The translations under genes and the position numbers were made by a program. From Zobellia uliginosa (GTDB lineage: Bacteria > Bacteroidota > Bacteroidia > Flavobacteriales > Flavobacteriaceae), in NCBI RefSeq assembly GCF_900156625.1, contig NZ_FTOB01000003.1, positions 744,001-808,000 on the forward strand: a stretch of 64,000 nt of DNA, in the 5' to 3' direction. The notes under the pieces are model-generated. The model ran no database searches. It worked only from the letters and a program-made list of their open reading frames with translations, and was not told where the DNA came from. Positions 16,518-24,674 of the stretch are shown piece after piece (within the stretch, counting starts at the first letter, position 1; each line of letters begins with the position of its first letter).

Positions 16518-17138
16518 TTAGGTAGGACCTTTACCGCGATTTTTACGATTATCGGAGGAGGTATCCGATTCCATATGTTCGATTAAATTTAGAATCTCCA
16601 AATTGTTTTCATGATTGAGTTTTCCGTAGAAGCGCATTTCGTCCTTTCTGTTTTCTGGTCGATATAGCAGAGTTTTGCGGTCTATTCGTTTTAATTTCGT
16701 AAAGGGAATTACCTCCTTGCTAGAAGTTGGGACAATGTTGATTATAGAATCCTCTTCCATCCATTTGATCTCAAAATAGCGGTTTGTGGCTTTGTTTTGA
16801 ATGTGGCCTGTACCATTTTTGTTGAGATGCAATATCACTTGCGTTATCGCCCCTTCCATATAATTATATGTCGTGTACGTAATCTGCTTTTCCGCCGCTT
16901 GTATTTGACTTATCAGGTCATTTTCTTTTGTGTAACTTTCATGTTGTTCGGGAGAAAGACCTTCTTGCCTATGGGATGTATTTAGGTTAGTTTGACCTTG
17001 TAGAAAAGAAAATCGTTTACAGGAAGCAAGTACCGTGAAGCAGAGAACCGTGAAGCAGAGAACCGTGATATGTAAATGAAGTACTTTCAAATGTATTTTA
17101 CTTTTTATAAATGCTTTATGATACCAATAGCGGAACAA
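16518..17138 (-). CDS. Hypothetical lipoprotein with a repeat in its signal peptide
   Basis: A lipoprotein of up to 206 residues with no recognisable domain. The signal peptide core reads ITVLCFTVLCFTVLASC and is encoded partly by tandem 15-nt repeats (17032-17068). The mature protein starts at the Cys and contains a beta-rich part (IQAAEKQITYTTYNYMEGAI, then GTGHIQNKATNRYFEIKWMEED). The frame begins with TTG at 17138; TTG at 17087 (reading MKVLHLHITVL) would give a better lipoprotein signal peptide. Transcription probably begins near 17300, from the regulon promoter at 17307-17352. Directly upstream of the TPR kinase gene (about 140 nt gap). Confidence 0.6.
   Translation of the reverse strand: MFRYWYHKAFIKSKIHLKVLHLHITVLCFTVLCFTVLASCKRFSFLQGQTNLNTSHRQEGLSPEQHESYTKENDLISQIQAAEKQITYTTYNYMEGAITQVILHLNKNGTGHIQNKATNRYFEIKWMEEDSIINIVPTSSKEVIPFTKLKRIDRKTLLYRPENRKDEMRFYGKLNHENNLEILNLIEHMESDTSSDNRKNRGKGPT
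17032..17068. repeat. Tandem 15-nt repeat inside a signal-peptide region
   Basis: Two perfect copies of ACCGTGAAGCAGAGA (17032-17046 and 17047-17061) and a 7-nt partial third copy. On the coding (minus) strand each unit adds five residues of the set T-V-L-C-F to the hydrophobic core of the lipoprotein at 16518-17138. Copy-number change would lengthen or shorten the signal peptide without a frameshift. Confidence 0.85.
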
Positions 17139-17306
17139 CCCTTATACAGAACAAAAGGGTCGGCGAAATGGTCAAATTTATATCGACCATTTCCTTTGTT
17201 TCAGTAGTGTTGGAATTGTTTCGGTCCCATATGGGATGAACGCAACAAATCGGAAAAAGCCAAGAACTACTAGTTTACTCAGGGGCTTCATTGGATTGTT
17301 TTTTTA

Positions 17307-17352
17307 CAAAATTAGGCTGGTTTGCAAGATGGGAAATCCCTGTTTTCAGGTA
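17307..17352 (-). promoter_or_regulatory. Regulon box a and promoter of the 16518 lipoprotein gene
   Basis: Palindromic box at 17337-17352 (plus strand TCCCTGTTTTCAGGTA). On the minus strand it is followed after exactly 22 nt by TAATTTTG (17314-17307), a TAnnTTTG -7 element. The leader to the gene is unusually long, about 170 nt. The box lies 25 nt below the stop of the gene at 17377. Confidence 0.75.
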
Positions 17353-17376
17353 TTTTTTAATGTGGTTTAAAGGACT

Positions 17377-17880
17377 TTACTGGGGGTTTCCAATGGCCCA
17401 TTGGGCTTTTTCAATCCATGAATTGTAGTCGTGTACGGACTTTTTAGGAATACTAAAGCTGGGGTTTCCTTTCGTTTTTGTAATGCCCCTACCCTGTTTA
17501 TAGTTTACGATGTACCGTGTGCATTTGTAGACTGTATCCAGTTTTTTATAATTTAAGCCAGTTGGGCTCTGGGAGAAGTTTTCTTCAACCTCAATAATTT
17601 TAATGGGTACTAAGTTTTCCAAATATAAGGTGGTTTTGATACGGCCATAAGAAAGTCCCATTTCTTCCACAATTTTAACGATATCATTTTGTCGGTGCCA
17701 AACCTTTAAACCATAGCCGCCATCTAAATTTCCTTTAGATCCATTAGAAATTGTTATTGTTAATGTGGTGTCGGTTTTTATACGATTGACTTTCTTATTG
17801 ATTTCCTCTAACATCACGTCTTGCCCCAAAGCGCTAATGCTCGTAAGAAGTATCAAGGCGCTAAAAATTTTATTTATCAT
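17377..17880 (-). CDS. Hypothetical secreted protein
   Basis: A 167-residue protein with a signal peptide (MINKIFSALILLTSISALGQ). The mature part is beta-rich: TTLTITISNGSKGNLDGGYGLKVWHRQNDIVKIVEEMGLSYGRIKTTLYLENLVPIKIIEVEE, with the pattern of a small barrel or lipocalin-like fold, then a basic tail. I do not recognise a family. It is transcribed from the minus-strand promoter of the divergent regulon box b (-7 at 17967-17974), giving a leader of about 80 nt. Confidence 0.65.
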   Translation of the reverse strand: MINKIFSALILLTSISALGQDVMLEEINKKVNRIKTDTTLTITISNGSKGNLDGGYGLKVWHRQNDIVKIVEEMGLSYGRIKTTLYLENLVPIKIIEVEENFSQSPTGLNYKKLDTVYKCTRYIVNYKQGRGITKTKGNPSFSIPKKSVHDYNSWIEKAQWAIGNPQ

Positions 17881-17966
17881 TATTAAAATAGGCTTTCCAT
17901 TAATAAAAAAACGCCCCTGTATAGGTGAGATTCGACCTGTCTATTTTCCCTAAAAGGTGTTGGTCG

Positions 17967-18042
17967 CAAACTTAGTTTGGGGCCGAATATAAAATATCCC
18001 TGTTTTTGGGGAATTTATCCTATAAATAAGACAGGATATTTG
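17967..18042. promoter_or_regulatory. Regulon box b, divergent double promoter
   Basis: Box TCCCTGTTTTTGGGGA at 17997-18012. On the minus strand, 22 nt on, TAAGTTTG (17974-17967) drives the gene at 17377-17880. On the plus strand, again after 22 nt, GATATTTG (18035-18042) drives the gene at 18083. The identical spacing on both sides makes this the clearest copy showing that the box works in either orientation. Confidence 0.82.
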
Positions 18043-18082
18043 GCATTCATTTAAACTCGGAATTTTATTAAAAATCCAACTA

Positions 18083-18373
18083 ATGAATACACTTTATATC
18101 ATATTTGTTTCCATAGGGCTACTATACTCTTTATACAGTGCCATTATTTACAATAAACGAAGGTTGGAAGATAAAAAAACGACAAAAGAAGCCTTGGCCA
18201 CCCTGGTTTACCATAGGGAATTGACAGAGGAAGAACGCAGTCTTTTAGATGAGTTACGAAAAGAAGAAGAATTTAAAAAAACACATAAGCGAATAGATGA
18301 TAAAGTCTATTTGATCAAGGGAGCGTATAAAAGACACGGTATCGAAACACGCTATAATACTATGAAAAGCTAA
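18083..18373 (+). CDS. Small single-pass membrane protein
   Basis: A 96-residue protein. An N-terminal transmembrane helix (LYIIFVSIGLLYSLYSAIIY, residues 4-23) is followed by a highly charged cytoplasmic part (RRLEDKKTTKEALATLVYHRELTEEERSLLDELRKEEEF) that should be helical. No family recognised. It starts 41 nt after the plus-strand -7 element of regulon box b and is therefore the first gene of that unit; the 264-residue gene follows after 62 nt. Confidence 0.6.
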   Translation: MNTLYIIFVSIGLLYSLYSAIIYNKRRLEDKKTTKEALATLVYHRELTEEERSLLDELRKEEEFKKTHKRIDDKVYLIKGAYKRHGIETRYNTMKS

Positions 18374-18435
18374 TTCCTATCATAAAATAAAACCGGTCTA
18401 GACCTATTAAATTTTTTGACTCTTAATTAAATATT

Positions 18436-19230
18436 ATGAATATAGATAAAAGAAAGCGATTACACGACAAAAAATATAGCATAATTGGTAAACTAACTTA
18501 TGAAGAGATAATTAACTATTTTATAGAAAGTGAGAATGAAGCTCTTAAATATCAATTTCAAGGTCATTTTTACCCGATGTGGCATTATGAAATTAAAGAT
18601 GTGTTATCAAAGGCTTTAAAAGGTATGGAAGCCGAAAAAATGATTGATGCTTACTTTCATTTAACGAGATTAAATAAATTTATAAAAGTGAAAGAAAAAA
18701 ACTACTCTTATTTATTAAAGGGTGTTGAGAAGGGCTTACATTTATTAGGGAAAGGGTATTATATAAGCGAATCAGACCCAAGTGCTTTATTTCTTCTATT
18801 TGGAGTTATGAATAGTAATGATTCAGCTAAATTATATGATACAAGCCACACCGAGTATTTGAATGCTTTTCGGTTTTATAGAAAAATTAATTCGTACATG
18901 TGTTACCATAGTTTGCGAAAAAAGTTAAAACCTGAATTATACTTAAAAGATTCACTACTCTTAAAAAGAGCGCAAAAAATGACTTCTTTTTTTAATAATT
19001 TTGATTTTAATACCGCGGGAGTATTGGTGTTATTATTAGCCGATACTTCAATGTCATCAAAACAAGCGCTTTTAAAGTATCATACTACAGATTTAGATAG
19101 AAATATTGTTTGGCTTCTTGGAAGTTTTTATAAAGATTTTAATACTACCAAAGCCAATAAACAACTTTTAAAGGACTTGTATGATCATTATCCTTCAGAA
19201 TGGGTAGATGACTATGAATATCATTACTAA
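18436..19230 (+). CDS. Hypothetical helical protein, AT-rich
   Basis: A 264-residue cytoplasmic protein rich in Lys, Tyr and Leu and predicted largely helical (KALKGMEAEKMIDAYFHLTRL; AGVLVLLLADTSMSSKQALLKYH; acidic end SEWVDDYEYHY). Its base composition is clearly more AT-rich than the flanking core genes. The layout recalls helical immunity proteins of contact-dependent toxins, but I cannot assign a family. No box lies directly upstream; it may be read through from the 18083 promoter. Confidence 0.6.
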   Translation: MNIDKRKRLHDKKYSIIGKLTYEEIINYFIESENEALKYQFQGHFYPMWHYEIKDVLSKALKGMEAEKMIDAYFHLTRLNKFIKVKEKNYSYLLKGVEKGLHLLGKGYYISESDPSALFLLFGVMNSNDSAKLYDTSHTEYLNAFRFYRKINSYMCYHSLRKKLKPELYLKDSLLLKRAQKMTSFFNNFDFNTAGVLVLLLADTSMSSKQALLKYHTTDLDRNIVWLLGSFYKDFNTTKANKQLLKDLYDHYPSEWVDDYEYHY

Positions 19231-19520
19231 AAGAATGATATAGATATTCAATTATTCACCAAAAATAAAGAGACGTGTGAAAGTCAAACAATATATGGTA
19301 TAATTTATAAAACGTCTGTACGCTTTTTTTTGTAATAAGAGTAAAAACATGTACTATTAATTGAACTTCAAAGAAGTTTATAATGGCATTGATATTCTCT
19401 AGCCAATAGCTTCTAGTAAACATAGATAAGTCACTTAATTCCATTTCTGGTTTAGTAAAAAAAAAAAATCCTGATATAGGGCGAATTACATTAAAATTAA
19501 TAAAGAAACGAAAACTAAAA
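19231..19520. other. AT-rich spacer before operon c
   Basis: About 290 nt of AT-rich DNA with no convincing gene. A minus-strand frame of 99 codons runs through it but has an unnatural composition (long Phe runs from a poly-A tract at 19458) and would overlap the regulon box, so I treat it as chance. Confidence 0.5.
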
Positions 19521-19566
19521 CCCCTGAAAACAGGGAGTGCCCCTCTCTTTAACATTTATAAGTTTG
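19521..19566 (+). promoter_or_regulatory. Regulon box c and promoter of the 19592-22194 operon
   Basis: Box CCCCTGAAAACAGGGA (19521-19536), then 22 nt, then TAAGTTTG at 19559-19566. The start codon follows 25 nt later. No conventional -33 element is needed to explain the layout; the box is centred about 41 nt before the expected start site, as for a class II activator. Confidence 0.82.
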
Positions 19567-19591
19567 TGCTAATAACACAAACCTACATCTA

Positions 19592-19900
19592 ATGAAGAAA
19601 CTAAACACATTAATTTATGTTGCTTTGGCAATTCACCTTGTTTTATTACTTCTTATTGGTATTGAAGGAAGTAACGATGAAGGTGCAATAAAATTTTTAG
19701 CAATATTTATTTCAATTCCTGTCTCTATAAATTGTATTGGCTTTTGTTTACTGCAATTTACCAGTAACTCTAAGTTAGGAGCCAATGTTTTTATGTACTC
19801 AAGCTACGTTTTTGTGCCAATAGGGTTAATTGGGGTAGCAGGAGCAAAAAAAATATTGGACGATATAAACAAAAAATCAATTACCAATGAAAACCTATAA
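19592..19900 (+). CDS. Small multi-pass membrane protein
   Basis: A 102-residue protein with three hydrophobic helices (LIYVALAIHLVLLLLIGIEG; AIKFLAIFISIPVSINCIGFCLLQF; VFMYSSYVFVPIGLIGVAGA) and a short Lys/Asn-rich tail. No family recognised. First gene of operon c, transcribed from the box c promoter; the next gene follows after 29 nt. Confidence 0.6.
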   Translation: MKKLNTLIYVALAIHLVLLLLIGIEGSNDEGAIKFLAIFISIPVSINCIGFCLLQFTSNSKLGANVFMYSSYVFVPIGLIGVAGAKKILDDINKKSITNENL

Positions 19901-19929
19901 GATCAAAGAAAAATTGCAAAAAAAACTCT

Positions 19930-20295
19930 ATGGTAGCTATTATTGTTATAGGAGGCATTTTATTGATGTTTTTTATAGCTACAGGCTACATATTATTGCC
20001 TATTGTACCTTTATTTATACTATTGATTTTTTTATATTACTGGCATAGAAAAAATGATGTTCTTACTTTTGATACACACCACCTAGAATTTAAATTTACC
20101 CCACTTCAAAGTAAAAGGTTCGTAAAATATAAAACGATAATAGACCTTAAATATAACTCCAAAAAAAAAGTAGTACTTCTTATTACTGAAAAGAAAAAAG
20201 TGAAGCTTCCTGTAGGTGGCATAGAAGATCAAGATGCAGAAGAAATTATCTCCTTTTTAAAAAAACAAGTGCAGCAAAATAATATAGCCGTTTAA
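19930..20295 (+). CDS. Membrane protein with PH-like domain, paralogue of 23381-23773
   Basis: A 121-residue protein: two N-terminal hydrophobic helices (about 1-40) and a small beta domain, LTFDTHHLEFKFTPLQSKRFVKYKTI...KKKVKLPVGGIEDQDAEEIISFLKKQ. The domain has the strand pattern of bacterial PH (YcxB/YdbT-like) domains. The signature L-x-x-D-x-x-H-L-E-F-x-x-x-P-x-Q-x-K-R-x-V-x-Y is shared with the protein at 23381-23773, which belongs to another unit with the same promoter box. Second gene of operon c; 9 nt to the next gene. Confidence 0.65.
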   Translation: MVAIIVIGGILLMFFIATGYILLPIVPLFILLIFLYYWHRKNDVLTFDTHHLEFKFTPLQSKRFVKYKTIIDLKYNSKKKVVLLITEKKKVKLPVGGIEDQDAEEIISFLKKQVQQNNIAV

Positions 20296-20304
20296 AAAAA
20301 ATCT

Positions 20305-21072
20305 ATGAAAAAATTATTTTTAGTATCCATTGTAATGTGCTTTTTTTTAGTGTCACAAGCACAAATCAATGAAATTGGTAAACACGACTTGGAAGAACTT
20401 ACAGAAAAAATTTTTAAAAAGCATTATAAAGAAAACTATACTGCTCATCAAGTGAGAAAATCTAAAAGTCTTTTAGATAGTATCTTTCTTCATACAAACA
20501 CTTCTCATAGTATAGAAATAAAAGCAGACTACACAACTAAGACACCAAGTATTAAAACGGTAGTTTCTAAAGATAGTAATGTACGGGTAGTTACGGCCTA
20601 CCCAAGCAACCTACCCGAAATAAAGATTGTTCAATATTCGAAGAACAAAAAACAGTTGTTTCTTTTTTCAGATTATGTAGTACAATTAAAATTAGAAGGT
20701 GAGGTAAGAATACAAATTGATGCTATTTACAATTTAAGTGACGATACATATTTATTTAGCTGTACCCGTTTTGGGTTTTGGACCAATTCAGAAGATGTGC
20801 ATGCTTTTACGGTTAATCTAATATCAGGTAGTTTTAATTCAAATACCAACATGGTTTTTTCTGAAAAATTGGAAACGTTTTACCCTCAACTTCCTCCTGA
20901 AATTGATACCAAACCTTATTTTAAAATAATCTTCAATAAAGAAGATAAGATACTTACAACCCCTATTCATAAAGATGGAGAAATAAAGGGAATACATCTA
21001 TACAAATACGACAATGTAAAAAAAGAATTTACATCATTGGGCAAAGAAGAAGCTCCCTTAACGCAAAAATAA
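20305..21072 (+). CDS. Hypothetical secreted protein
   Basis: A 255-residue protein with a signal peptide (MKKLFLVSIVMCFFLVSQAQ). The mature part is an alpha/beta mixture with a repeated hydrophobic-polar alternation (VQLKLEGEVRIQIDAIYNLSDDTYLFSCTRFGFWT) and a lysine-rich end. No domain recognised. Third gene of operon c, 12 nt before the lipoprotein gene; probably periplasmic. Confidence 0.6.
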   Translation: MKKLFLVSIVMCFFLVSQAQINEIGKHDLEELTEKIFKKHYKENYTAHQVRKSKSLLDSIFLHTNTSHSIEIKADYTTKTPSIKTVVSKDSNVRVVTAYPSNLPEIKIVQYSKNKKQLFLFSDYVVQLKLEGEVRIQIDAIYNLSDDTYLFSCTRFGFWTNSEDVHAFTVNLISGSFNSNTNMVFSEKLETFYPQLPPEIDTKPYFKIIFNKEDKILTTPIHKDGEIKGIHLYKYDNVKKEFTSLGKEEAPLTQK

Positions 21073-21084
21073 TGTAAAACAGTT

Positions 21085-22194
21085 ATGAAATCATTTTCCT
21101 TAAGCTGTCTATTTTTAGTTTTAACTCTTGTGGGATGTAAAAAGACAGTCCCTGTTGATGAGTATTCAAAATTATATAAGGAAGCAACACATAAATTTCC
21201 CAATACGGTAACTAAAAAGGAACATGCTACGGGATTGGAATTAAACATCCCTTTTCATTACAATATTGAAAATGTAACTGCTCAGTTTAAAGAAGAGTTA
21301 AGAACAAACATCACGCCTTCTGAAATTTTTAAATTAGAATCAAACCTAACAAACTTTAACGGTTTTGGTGGACGTGTTTATTTAATTGAAAACAGTCAAG
21401 CCGATGTAGTTTCAATGGATAAAATATTGAAAAAATATTCATCCCAAATAAAACATATAGTATATCAAGATGCGGAAAGTATCATTTTTTATGATCGATA
21501 TATGGTCTATACAACGGTCTTTTTTCATTATATAGAAAAAGAAAGGGTTCACATTATTTTTGAAAGTACCAATGTTAGTCAGGGAAATAGTGTATATATT
21601 GACGAAAAAGGTGATTCACCATTGTTGTCACAAGCAATGTACGATTTACAGGTTGCTAAAACACTGGTAGAAGAAAGACCTAAGATAAAATTAGATACGG
21701 TATCCTGGAAAACATTTAAAAACAACCTAACAGGTAAGCAACGTCAGGCATATAAAGATGTAGCCTCACAAATAATAAAAGTTGCTGATACCATAGCTTT
21801 AAATACGGCTGATGAAAGTCCTTATGGCGAGATCCTTCCTTATGTAGGAATAATCAAGGTTCAAGACAAAAGCCCTTTGCTAACAATTTTCAATACAACA
21901 AGCTCTGAAAAAGAGATAACCCGATTACTTTCAAAAGAGATTGAAGCTATTGATCATTATACAACTAGAGAATATAAGGTGTTGTTGTTGAATAGAGATA
22001 AAAATGCCTTGGTTTTGGCTTTAGAACCCATCTATTTAACAGCACAAAGTGATTACGTTCACGTTTCTATTAATTTGTATACCAATAAGAAAGGAGAGCA
22101 ATTTTTATTATATGTTTTTCCTGAAGATGAAGCCATGGCTTATTTCTATTCAAAATTTTTAGCTACAATCAAAAATACGAGTGAAGAAGTATGA
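21085..22194 (+). CDS. Hypothetical lipoprotein
   Basis: A 369-residue lipoprotein: signal peptide SLSCLFLVLTLVGCKK with Cys18. The mature protein has several beta-rich stretches (GFGGRVYLIENSQADVVS; YEVLLLNRDKNALVLALEPIYL-like segments) and a central helical region LTGKQRQAYKDVASQIIKVADTI. I recognise no family. Last gene of operon c, with the secreted and membrane proteins before it suggesting an envelope-associated set. Confidence 0.6.
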   Translation: MKSFSLSCLFLVLTLVGCKKTVPVDEYSKLYKEATHKFPNTVTKKEHATGLELNIPFHYNIENVTAQFKEELRTNITPSEIFKLESNLTNFNGFGGRVYLIENSQADVVSMDKILKKYSSQIKHIVYQDAESIIFYDRYMVYTTVFFHYIEKERVHIIFESTNVSQGNSVYIDEKGDSPLLSQAMYDLQVAKTLVEERPKIKLDTVSWKTFKNNLTGKQRQAYKDVASQIIKVADTIALNTADESPYGEILPYVGIIKVQDKSPLLTIFNTTSSEKEITRLLSKEIEAIDHYTTREYKVLLLNRDKNALVLALEPIYLTAQSDYVHVSINLYTNKKGEQFLLYVFPEDEAMAYFYSKFLATIKNTSEEV

Positions 22195-22222
22195 TCAGCA
22201 CTGTTTGATATAGAGTACAAAG

Positions 22223-22577
22223 TTACCAATGAAGTGAAATAATATAATAGCCAACTTCATTATAAAATGAATACAAAGAAAATAGACCTAAACTAATCGT
22301 CACAAAAGCTATAATTTTTTTGGGTGGATTAACAGGGTTTAGAAACGATTGTATTTGTTTTCTACGAGCTCTTGCTTTTTGAATTTGTTGTTTACGATTT
22401 TTTTCTTGCTAGATAATGTCATTTTTTCTGTATCAATTTCTAACTGTGTTAAATGTCTGTTATCTATTCTGCCACAGCTGTTTTAATAGCTTTTGGAGTG
22501 TATTTGGGTTTTTCGTGAAGTATGGTTATTAGTTCTCTATTAGAGTACTCTTTATATAACTTTTGTAATTCATTCAT
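22223..22577 (-). pseudogene. Broken small membrane-protein gene
   Basis: Coding remains are visible on the minus strand. Frame one reads MNELQKLYKEYSNRELITIL and continues to a stop after AIKTAVAE. A shifted frame then reads RHLTQLEIDTEK. A third frame begins ND-II, passes an in-frame TAG and continues EKNRKQQIQKARARRKQIQS with a closing hydrophobic helix KKIIAFVTISLGLFSLYSFY. Two frameshifts and one nonsense codon therefore interrupt a gene of about 118 codons. It is the last element of unit d, 19 nt beyond the lipoprotein stop. Confidence 0.7.
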
Positions 22578-22596
22578 AACTATTTAATATAAAAGC

Positions 22597-23301
22597 TTAT
22601 TTAAAACTCTTTGGGTAGCGATTAATTTGTAGGTCGTTAATGGTAGCATTTTCCCATTGCTTGATATTTAACCCTAAAGCGGTGTTAATTTGTTTTAGCT
22701 TTTCGAGTCCTTCCATTTGATTGTCCTTAGGGCAAGGAAACCCGAACTCGAATACCAATTGTCCTTGTTGGTAAAACCCAAAGAGATACATGGTGTGATT
22801 GGAATTTACCCAGTAAACCACCGCTTTGTATTGGTCATTTTTTTCATATAAACGGGTTTCATATAAGTAGGCCCTATAGGTTTCGTTTAAGGCGTCAGCA
22901 CCGGAGAAAATTACATTGCCGCTCTCCCTATAATAATCTTTTAAGAACAATTCCTGTGGTTGATACAATAGCATGCCGTACATAAAGGATTCTCCCCAAA
23001 CGGAATCTTTGAATATTACGGATTGCTCATCGTATACAGGAGGGTTTTCTTCGTTTGTTTTTTTAAAATCCTTGAATTTTCCCATAAAGGGAAAAACTTG
23101 GTCTAGATTGGTAAAAACATAGGCATCGTCATCGTTATCAATACTCCATTCGTTATCAAAAGGCGCTTTTCGCAACCACGCTTTTAAGTTTTTATTGGTA
23201 AGTTGGGCCACATCATCGTCCCATTCCAAAGGTTTCTTGGGGTTACATGAGATAAAGGAAAGCGTTGTAACAAATAGGAAGAAAAACATTTTGGTTTTCA
23301 T
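22597..23301 (-). CDS. Hypothetical lipoprotein
   Basis: A 234-residue lipoprotein with signal peptide MKTKMFFFLFVTTLSFISC (Cys19). The mature protein is acidic (KPLEWDDDVAQLTNKNLKAW...NDDDAYVFTNLD) with strands such as AVVYWVNSNHTMYLFGFYQQGQLVFEFGFP. No family recognised. Third gene of unit d, 79 nt after the PH-like membrane protein; the leader peptide and company point to the envelope. Confidence 0.62.
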   Translation of the reverse strand: MKTKMFFFLFVTTLSFISCNPKKPLEWDDDVAQLTNKNLKAWLRKAPFDNEWSIDNDDDAYVFTNLDQVFPFMGKFKDFKKTNEENPPVYDEQSVIFKDSVWGESFMYGMLLYQPQELFLKDYYRESGNVIFSGADALNETYRAYLYETRLYEKNDQYKAVVYWVNSNHTMYLFGFYQQGQLVFEFGFPCPKDNQMEGLEKLKQINTALGLNIKQWENATINDLQINRYPKSFK

Positions 23302-23380
23302 GGGTAGGTATTTTTATTCGTTAATAAATTAGGGTCTCGGAGCCCCCTTTTTATTTATAGGAAATTGGCTTTCATGTTTT

Positions 23381-23773
23381 TTAGGAAGTGGTTTTTAATA
23401 GCTCTTCCTTGATGGCGCGTCTGTCGTTTTTATGGAATTCCTTAAGGGGAAGCTTGATTGTTTTAGAGGTTTTCGTAGTAAAAACAAATTTTTTGCCCTT
23501 TTCCGTAAAATAGGTATCCTTTAAATCGCTATACCGCACCATACGCTTGGCCTGTATGGGGCTCAGGCTAAATTCTAAATGATCTTCGTCCAGAATTAAG
23601 GCCTTATGATTCTGTTGCCAAAAATATCTAAAGATTAAAACCAGAAGCGGCGGAATCAGTATAGGGTTGATGCTTCCGGTCTTTTTAAAAAACATAAACG
23701 AGATACCTATAACGACTACAATGGCAACAAGTATGATTTTGTTGGTGTTCGGGTTGAGTTTATATACTTTCAT
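23381..23773 (-). CDS. Membrane protein with PH-like domain, paralogue of 19930-20295
   Basis: A 130-residue protein with two N-terminal transmembrane helices (IILVAIVVVIGISFMFF; PILIPPLLVLIFRYFW) and a C-terminal PH-like beta domain: LILDEDHLEFSLSPIQAKRMVRYSDL, then TIKLPLKEFHKNDRRAIKEELL. The signature matches the 121-residue protein in operon c over its whole domain. Second gene of unit d, 75 nt after the SUKH-like gene. Confidence 0.68.
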   Translation of the reverse strand: MKVYKLNPNTNKIILVAIVVVIGISFMFFKKTGSINPILIPPLLVLIFRYFWQQNHKALILDEDHLEFSLSPIQAKRMVRYSDLKDTYFTEKGKKFVFTTKTSKTIKLPLKEFHKNDRRAIKEELLKTTS

Positions 23774-23848
23774 TATAATTTGTGGTTTGTTCGATAAGTT
23801 TATTGGATGCCAAAATTCCGATTAGCCCGGCGGGGATAAATAATTTTT

Positions 23849-24397
23849 TTAATTGTCATGGTATTCTAGTTTTTGGTGAACCCAGTTTTTAAAGTGCGAA
23901 TCGTTGACATTCATAATTTCGCTTCCGGTTTTGGGTATGGTGACATGAAATGTAGCGCTTACCCATTTTTGAAAATCGGGGTTTATACTTTCATCATCGT
24001 CATCACTGTTCCATTCCTCAGCCGTTTTTGTCATATCTGCACTGCCTATTTCCGAATAGCCTATGGCCAGCATACGCAAAAAATCGACAAAAGAATCGGC
24101 CAATATGTAGAGGGCATCTCCTTCGGAGCCTAGATGCACAATTTTTTGATGGCCATCGTCATCTGCCCATAAGGCGTAGAGCGAACCATCGGGTCCTGTT
24201 CCAAAAACACCGAATCGGTCAGATACATCTTCGGAATCGAACCACGAACCTATACTCTCGCCATCATCTGCCATTAACTCAAAGCCACCGCTGATGGGAT
24301 AATCGTTTTCATCGATCCAGTCGCATAATAGTTTTAATGCTTTTGGCACTGATAGGGTTTTGGGAATGCCATTTTTAATTTCTGAAAAAGTTCTCAT
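23849..24397 (-). CDS. SUKH/SMI1-KNR4-like protein
   Basis: A 182-residue acidic protein. The stretch FGVFGTGPDGSLYALWADDDGHQKIVHLGSEGDALYILADSFVDFLRMLAIGY (about 62-114) is the SUKH-superfamily core: G-T-x-x-x-G-x-x-x-A-x-W, then G-S-E-G, then F-x-x-F-L. SUKH proteins are common immunity proteins against nuclease and deaminase toxins, though many are orphans. It is the first gene of unit d and starts 26 nt from its -7 element. No toxin gene lies nearby. Confidence 0.72.
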   Translation of the reverse strand: MRTFSEIKNGIPKTLSVPKALKLLCDWIDENDYPISGGFELMADDGESIGSWFDSEDVSDRFGVFGTGPDGSLYALWADDDGHQKIVHLGSEGDALYILADSFVDFLRMLAIGYSEIGSADMTKTAEEWNSDDDDESINPDFQKWVSATFHVTIPKTGSEIMNVNDSHFKNWVHQKLEYHDN

Positions 24398-24422
24398 GTC
24401 ATTAATTTGAATTGTGAAGAGC

Positions 24423-24468
24423 CAAAATTATGAGCGGACAAGATGGTATTTATCCCCAAAAACAGGGA
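24423..24468 (-). promoter_or_regulatory. Regulon box d and promoter of the SUKH-like unit
   Basis: Box at 24453-24468 (plus strand TCCCCAAAAACAGGGA). On the minus strand, after 22 nt, TAATTTTG (24430-24423) forms the -7 element; the start codon is at 24397. Confidence 0.82.
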
Positions 24469-24674
24469 TTTCGTTGAAGTGGTTGTTGTAAAAGAAAAAG
24501 AGGGTTATAGTACTTGATACCGTTGAAAGCGGCTTTGTAAATAGTTTTTTGTTTCCCGGTCTCTATACAATCATCAATTTTTATGGAAGTTAGTAGCACA
24601 GGATATTTGATTTATAGTTCAGAAAGTAAATGGTCTACAATGTTCTTTATATTTGGATCTTTATATGAGTGCAA

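Noticed and set aside
19256-19555. 99-codon minus-strand frame
   Set aside because: Built over a poly-A/T tract with runs of Phe, no family features, and it would cover the regulon box c promoter.
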